From NCBI RefSeq assembly GCF_022829365.1, contig NZ_JAKSYJ010000105.1, forward strand, positions 1 through 43,040: a stretch of 43,040 nt of DNA. The letters are read 5' to 3'. Positions 40,057 to 43,040 of the stretch are shown one piece after another. Below the pieces are notes generated by a model. It had not been told where the DNA came from, did not search any database, and saw only the letters and a list, made by a program, of their open reading frames with translations. Positions within the stretch are counted from its first letter, which is position 1. Each line of letters starts with the position of its first letter. Made by a program: the position numbers and the translations under genes. Source of the DNA: Methylobacterium sp. J-077 (GTDB taxonomy: Bacteria; Pseudomonadota; Alphaproteobacteria; Rhizobiales; Beijerinckiaceae).

Positions 40057-41685
40057 TCAGAACACGTGGCGCAAGAGGAAGAACAACCCCGCCGCCAGGG
40101 TGATGGCGGCCGGGAGCGTCAGCACCCAAGCCAGCGCCATGTTGCGGACGGTGGACATCTGTAGGCCCGAGCCGTTGGCCGCCATCGTCCCGGCGACGCC
40201 CGAAGACAGGATGTGCGTGGTCGAGACCGGCAGGCCGTAGAGCTCGGCGAGCCCGATCGTGCCCGCGGCCACGATCTCGGCCGACGCGCCCTGGGCGTAG
40301 GTGAGGTGGGTCTTGCCGATCCGCTCGCCCACGGTCACGACGATGCGCTTCCAGCCCACCATCGTGCCGAGCCCGAGCGCCAGGGCGACGCAGACCTTCA
40401 CCCAGCCCGGGATGTAGCGGGTGCCGTCGTTGAGCAGGCTCGTATAGCTCTTCAAGGTCGTCTTGTCCGCCTCGGAGAGGTCGGCGCCGGCGCCCGGCAG
40501 CACCCGCACCGCGTCGGCGGCGAGATACATGTCGCTGCGCAGGTTCTGCGTCTGGGCGGCCGGGACGGTGCGGATCGCGCCGTAATTCTTCACGCTGGCG
40601 GCGATGTCGGTCGAGAGCGCGGCGAGCGCGGCGTAGACCGGCGGCCGATTCAGGTCCTTGGTCTTCAGGGCGTCGGTCACGGTCTGGCGCGCTTGCGCGG
40701 CCTCCGGCTGCGGCGCGCCGGCCGCCCGGGCGGAGAACACCTGGCTCGCCGCATGCGAGGTCTGGACGAAGGCCGGGGTCGTGTCGTCCGACATGGTGCG
40801 GTTCAGCGCGTAGGCGGTGGGCGCGGCGCCGATCAGGATCAGCATGATCAGGCCCATGCCCTTCTGGCCGTCATTGCCGCCGTGGAAGAACGACACCAGC
40901 GTGCAGGTCAGGATCAGGAGGCCGCGAATCCAGAGCGGGGGCGGCGCATCGCCCTTGGGCGCCTCGTACAGGTCCTTGCGCCGCACCGTGAATTTCAGGG
41001 CGAGCAGCAGCAGCGCGGCGAGCACGAAGCCGCAGATGGGCGAGAACAGCAGCGCCTTGAACACGTTGAGCGCCTGGGCCCAGTCGACCCCCGAGGTGCC
41101 GTCGCCGCCGCTCATCAACTGGTTGGCGAGGCCGACCCCGAGCACCGAGCCGATCAGCGCGTGTGAGGACGAGTTCGGCAGGCCGAAGGCCCAGGTCCCG
41201 AGGTTCCAGATGATGGCCGCCAGCAGCAGCGCGAAGATCATCGCGTAGCCGGCCCCGGAGCCGACATGCAGGATCAACTCGACCGGCAGCAGGGTGACGA
41301 TGGCGTAGGCCACCGCGCCGGAGGACAGCATCACCCCCAGGAAGTTGAAGAAGCCCGACCAGATCACCGCCACCAGGGGCGGCAGCGAGTGGGTGTAGAT
41401 CACCGTGGCCACCGCGTTGGCCGTGTCGTGGAACCCGTTCACGAACTCGAAAGCCAGGGCGACCAGCAGGGCGAGCCCCAGCAACGCGAAGGCCCCATAG
41501 GCCAACGGCGCCTCGCCGACCGCGTTCATGTCGGTTACGAGGCTCACCACTGCGTAGCCGAGGCCGCCCACCAGGATGAGCAGGAACGCGACGACGCCGC
41601 CCAGAGGCATCCCGTGATCGAGGCGTGGGCCCTGTTCCGGCCTGGCTCTCGCTGTGCCCGACGGCATCACGGCGGAATCGGACAT
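40057..41685 (-). CDS. pit: PiT-family inorganic phosphate transporter
   Basis: A 542-aa membrane protein of the PHO4/PiT family, importing phosphate (as metal-phosphate or with H+). The two family repeats are seen: FVNGFHDTANAVAT (about residue 80) and FFHGGNDGQKGMG (about 270) as the half-repeats around the substrate site, with GLPNSSSHALIGS and GLPVSTTHILSSG as the matching second motifs. A roughly 120-residue soluble insert (about 290-415) separates the last helices. The ATG at 41685 is preceded by GAGGAAG. PHO-box-like repeats are upstream. Confidence 0.95.
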   Translation of the reverse strand: MSDSAVMPSGTARARPEQGPRLDHGMPLGGVVAFLLILVGGLGYAVVSLVTDMNAVGEAPLAYGAFALLGLALLVALAFEFVNGFHDTANAVATVIYTHSLPPLVAVIWSGFFNFLGVMLSSGAVAYAIVTLLPVELILHVGSGAGYAMIFALLLAAIIWNLGTWAFGLPNSSSHALIGSVLGVGLANQLMSGGDGTSGVDWAQALNVFKALLFSPICGFVLAALLLLALKFTVRRKDLYEAPKGDAPPPLWIRGLLILTCTLVSFFHGGNDGQKGMGLIMLILIGAAPTAYALNRTMSDDTTPAFVQTSHAASQVFSARAAGAPQPEAAQARQTVTDALKTKDLNRPPVYAALAALSTDIAASVKNYGAIRTVPAAQTQNLRSDMYLAADAVRVLPGAGADLSEADKTTLKSYTSLLNDGTRYIPGWVKVCVALALGLGTMVGWKRIVVTVGERIGKTHLTYAQGASAEIVAAGTIGLAELYGLPVSTTHILSSGVAGTMAANGSGLQMSTVRNMALAWVLTLPAAITLAAGLFFLLRHVF

Positions 41686-41738
41686 GCTTCCTCGCAGGGA
41701 ATCTTCTTTAGACGGCGAGCCGGGCTTAGGATGGTCGG

Positions 41739-41756
41739 ATGACGGTTCCGTGACGC
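41739..41756 (-). promoter_or_regulatory. PHO-box-like element upstream of pit
   Basis: On the minus strand GCGTCACGGAACCGTCAT has two GTCA repeats 11 bp apart, like the consensus CTGTCAT-N4-CTGTCAC bound by PhoB. It is oriented toward pit and lies about 55 bp upstream of its start. Confidence 0.45.
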
Positions 41757-41796
41757 GTCGTGTCGGCGCCGAAGAATTGTATTCGTGGAGAGCAAT

Positions 41797-41940
41797 ATGG
41801 ATCAGGCTCCAGCGAAGATGACCGAAAATCTGTCATCGGCCTTCCCGGCAGGGGCCGGAGATCGGCGTCCTGGGCGCGCCATGATCAAGCAACGCGGGGT
41901 GTTTCGCCGCCGATCCCAGTATAGGCTTTACGCCGGCTAA
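41797..41940 (+). CDS. possible small ORF, 47 aa
   Basis: ATG 41797 is preceded by GGAG (41787-41790) at normal spacing and reads MDQAPAKMTENLSSAFP through to TAA at 41940, giving an arginine-rich C-terminus. No family is recognised, and chance is a real alternative. Confidence 0.25.
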   Translation: MDQAPAKMTENLSSAFPAGAGDRRPGRAMIKQRGVFRRRSQYRLYAG

Positions 41941-41984
41941 GCTCTGGGTATGTTGCGATCGGGATACAGGTGCCGATTCCGAAT

Positions 41985-42003
41985 ATTATGACCAGATTAT
42001 GAC
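41985..42003 (-). promoter_or_regulatory. PHO-box-like direct repeat upstream of the PAP2 gene
   Basis: Direct repeat ATTATGAC at 41985-41992 and 41996-42003, spaced 11 bp. Read on the minus strand this is GTCATAATCTGGTCATAAT, matching the 11-bp GTCAT phasing of PHO boxes. It is 72 bp before the PAP2 gene start but points the other way, so the regulated gene is ambiguous. Confidence 0.45.
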
Positions 42004-42074
42004 GAAGTCGTATCTGTAAATTTCGCTAAATCTCCCGTCGCAGGCCGAATGGCCGCAGGCTTCGGGGGCCAGAC

Positions 42075-43040
42075 ATGAAGTTTCTACACGGGGTCTCGAT
42101 CGCTGCCTTGACGGTGGCGGGGTTCAGCTCGGGGGTGCAGGCGCAGACCGCCAACACGACTCCCTCGGACGTCAACGTCCTCAACCTCCTCTCGCCGTAC
42201 CTGGCGCTCAACGCCACGGCGACCGGGCAGGCGACCCTGGGCTTGAACCTGTCGCAATCGATCGCGATCAACACCGGGGCCGGCCTCGCCCAGCAGCAGC
42301 GGGCGATCAGCGACAAGAACCTGCTCGGCTCCGTCAGCAACGACCTCTCCTCGGTCGGGCTCGGCAGCTACGGTGTCGCCGCCAACCTCGCGGGCGGCCT
42401 TCCGGCCCAAACGCCGATCAACGGCATCGTCCCGCAGCAGCTCGTCGGCGGCCTCGGCGCGCAGCTCGGGCCGATCTATCAGCGCGGCGTCGCCCAGGGC
42501 GCCAACGGGCCGCTGGGCAGCACTGTCAGCCTCCTGGCCAACGCCTATACGTTCACCGGCAACAACCTGGGCGTCGCCAAGAACTACTTCGCCAACGGCG
42601 CGGCCACCAACCCGAGCGTGACCCCGGCGAATTACGTGGCTGTGCCGGCCGTGGCGCCGGCGGGCTACAGCCTGCCGACCTATAACGGCCTGCCCAACGC
42701 CACCAGCAGCGTCTACGACCTCGCCTATGGGGTGACCAACACCCAACCCGGCCAGGACGTCTACGGCTCCTCGCGGCCGGTCCAGGTGGCGGCGTCCCGC
42801 TTCAACGCCTTCGACCCGACGGCCCTCAACGGCATCGCCACCAACCCGTCCTTCCCGAGCGGGCACACGACCTACGCCTTTACCGACGGCATCCTGCTCG
42901 CGATGCTGGTGCCGCAGCAATACCAGAGCATGCTCGCCCGCGCCGCCGATTACGCCAATGACCGCATCGTGCTCGGCGTCCACTACCCGCTCGACATCAT
43001 CGGCAGCCGGGCGCTGGCCGCCTACGACCTCGCGCAGGCG
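42075..43040 (+). CDS. secreted PAP2-family acid phosphatase (partial, cut by window end)
   Basis: The frame from ATG 42075 runs 322 codons to the window edge. A signal peptide (core at about residues 6-20, cleavage near VQAQTA) is followed by an alanine/asparagine-rich region. The PAP2 motifs are at about residues 258-264 (PSFPSGH) and 303-313 (DRIVLGVHYPLD), which carry the catalytic histidines of non-specific acid phosphatases. It is expected in the periplasm or outside the cell, releasing phosphate from organic phosphates. It is divergent from the phosphate transporter, with PHO-box-like repeats between. Confidence 0.9.
   Translation, partial: MKFLHGVSIAALTVAGFSSGVQAQTANTTPSDVNVLNLLSPYLALNATATGQATLGLNLSQSIAINTGAGLAQQQRAISDKNLLGSVSNDLSSVGLGSYGVAANLAGGLPAQTPINGIVPQQLVGGLGAQLGPIYQRGVAQGANGPLGSTVSLLANAYTFTGNNLGVAKNYFANGAATNPSVTPANYVAVPAVAPAGYSLPTYNGLPNATSSVYDLAYGVTNTQPGQDVYGSSRPVQVAASRFNAFDPTALNGIATNPSFPSGHTTYAFTDGILLAMLVPQQYQSMLARAADYANDRIVLGVHYPLDIIGSRALAAYDLAQA

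Overview
The window is chromosomal DNA from a high-GC alphaproteobacterium. The most likely source is Methylobacterium or Methylorubrum (Hyphomicrobiales). This is inferred from the GC-rich codon usage, a MucR/Ros-type regulator, the housekeeping set alr/radA/cvpA/purF/der, and several families of GC-rich palindromic intergenic repeats. It is an inference from content, not from a database match. I saw no rRNA, tRNA, CRISPR array, transposase or phage gene.

Layout. Positions 1-11,640 hold housekeeping genes: radA and alr (minus strand), an orphan AbrB/MazE-like protein, a queuosine-precursor transporter, cvpA and purF (plus), a short-chain dehydrogenase, a short dihydrofolate-reductase-like protein, a YbdK-type carboxylate-amine ligase, then der, a YfgM-like protein and an NnrU-family membrane protein (minus). 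Positions 11,900-15,600 hold a secreted putative beta-propeller protein, a PPOX-type flavoprotein, three small uncharacterised proteins (one built of glycine-rich five-residue repeats) and an HMCES/YedK-type DNA-crosslink peptidase. Positions 15,750-21,600 hold a soluble two-PAS chemoreceptor, a secreted major-royal-jelly/yellow-type protein, a zinc alcohol dehydrogenase and an Old Yellow Enzyme.

Positions 21,776-28,274 are the most interesting part. On the minus strand four overlapping genes run GT1-type glycosyltransferase, [3Fe-4S] ferredoxin, ferredoxin reductase, cytochrome P450. Together they look like a complete electron chain plus a glycosylating enzyme for an unknown small molecule. 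Divergently, on the plus strand, an exosortase-like protein carries the Cys/Arg/His signature. It is translationally coupled to an upstream protein ending in a PEP-CTERM-like tail and to a downstream membrane-anchored protein. This looks like a minimal, dedicated exosortase/substrate module.

Positions 28,319-30,386 hold a LemA - TPM - TPM membrane operon. Positions 31,025-35,737 hold a LysR regulator, a CaiB/BaiF CoA-transferase, an HMG-CoA-lyase-like enzyme and an ACS-type MFS transporter, which fit uptake, CoA activation and cleavage of a branched hydroxy-dicarboxylic acid. Positions 35,754-39,049 hold three AraC-family paralogues of identical length (319 aa). They are followed by a MucR-like protein without zinc-binding cysteines and a small protein resembling the C-terminal half of an XRE regulator without its HTH. 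The window ends with a PiT phosphate transporter and a divergent secreted PAP2 phosphatase (cut by the window edge). PHO-box-like repeats lie between them.
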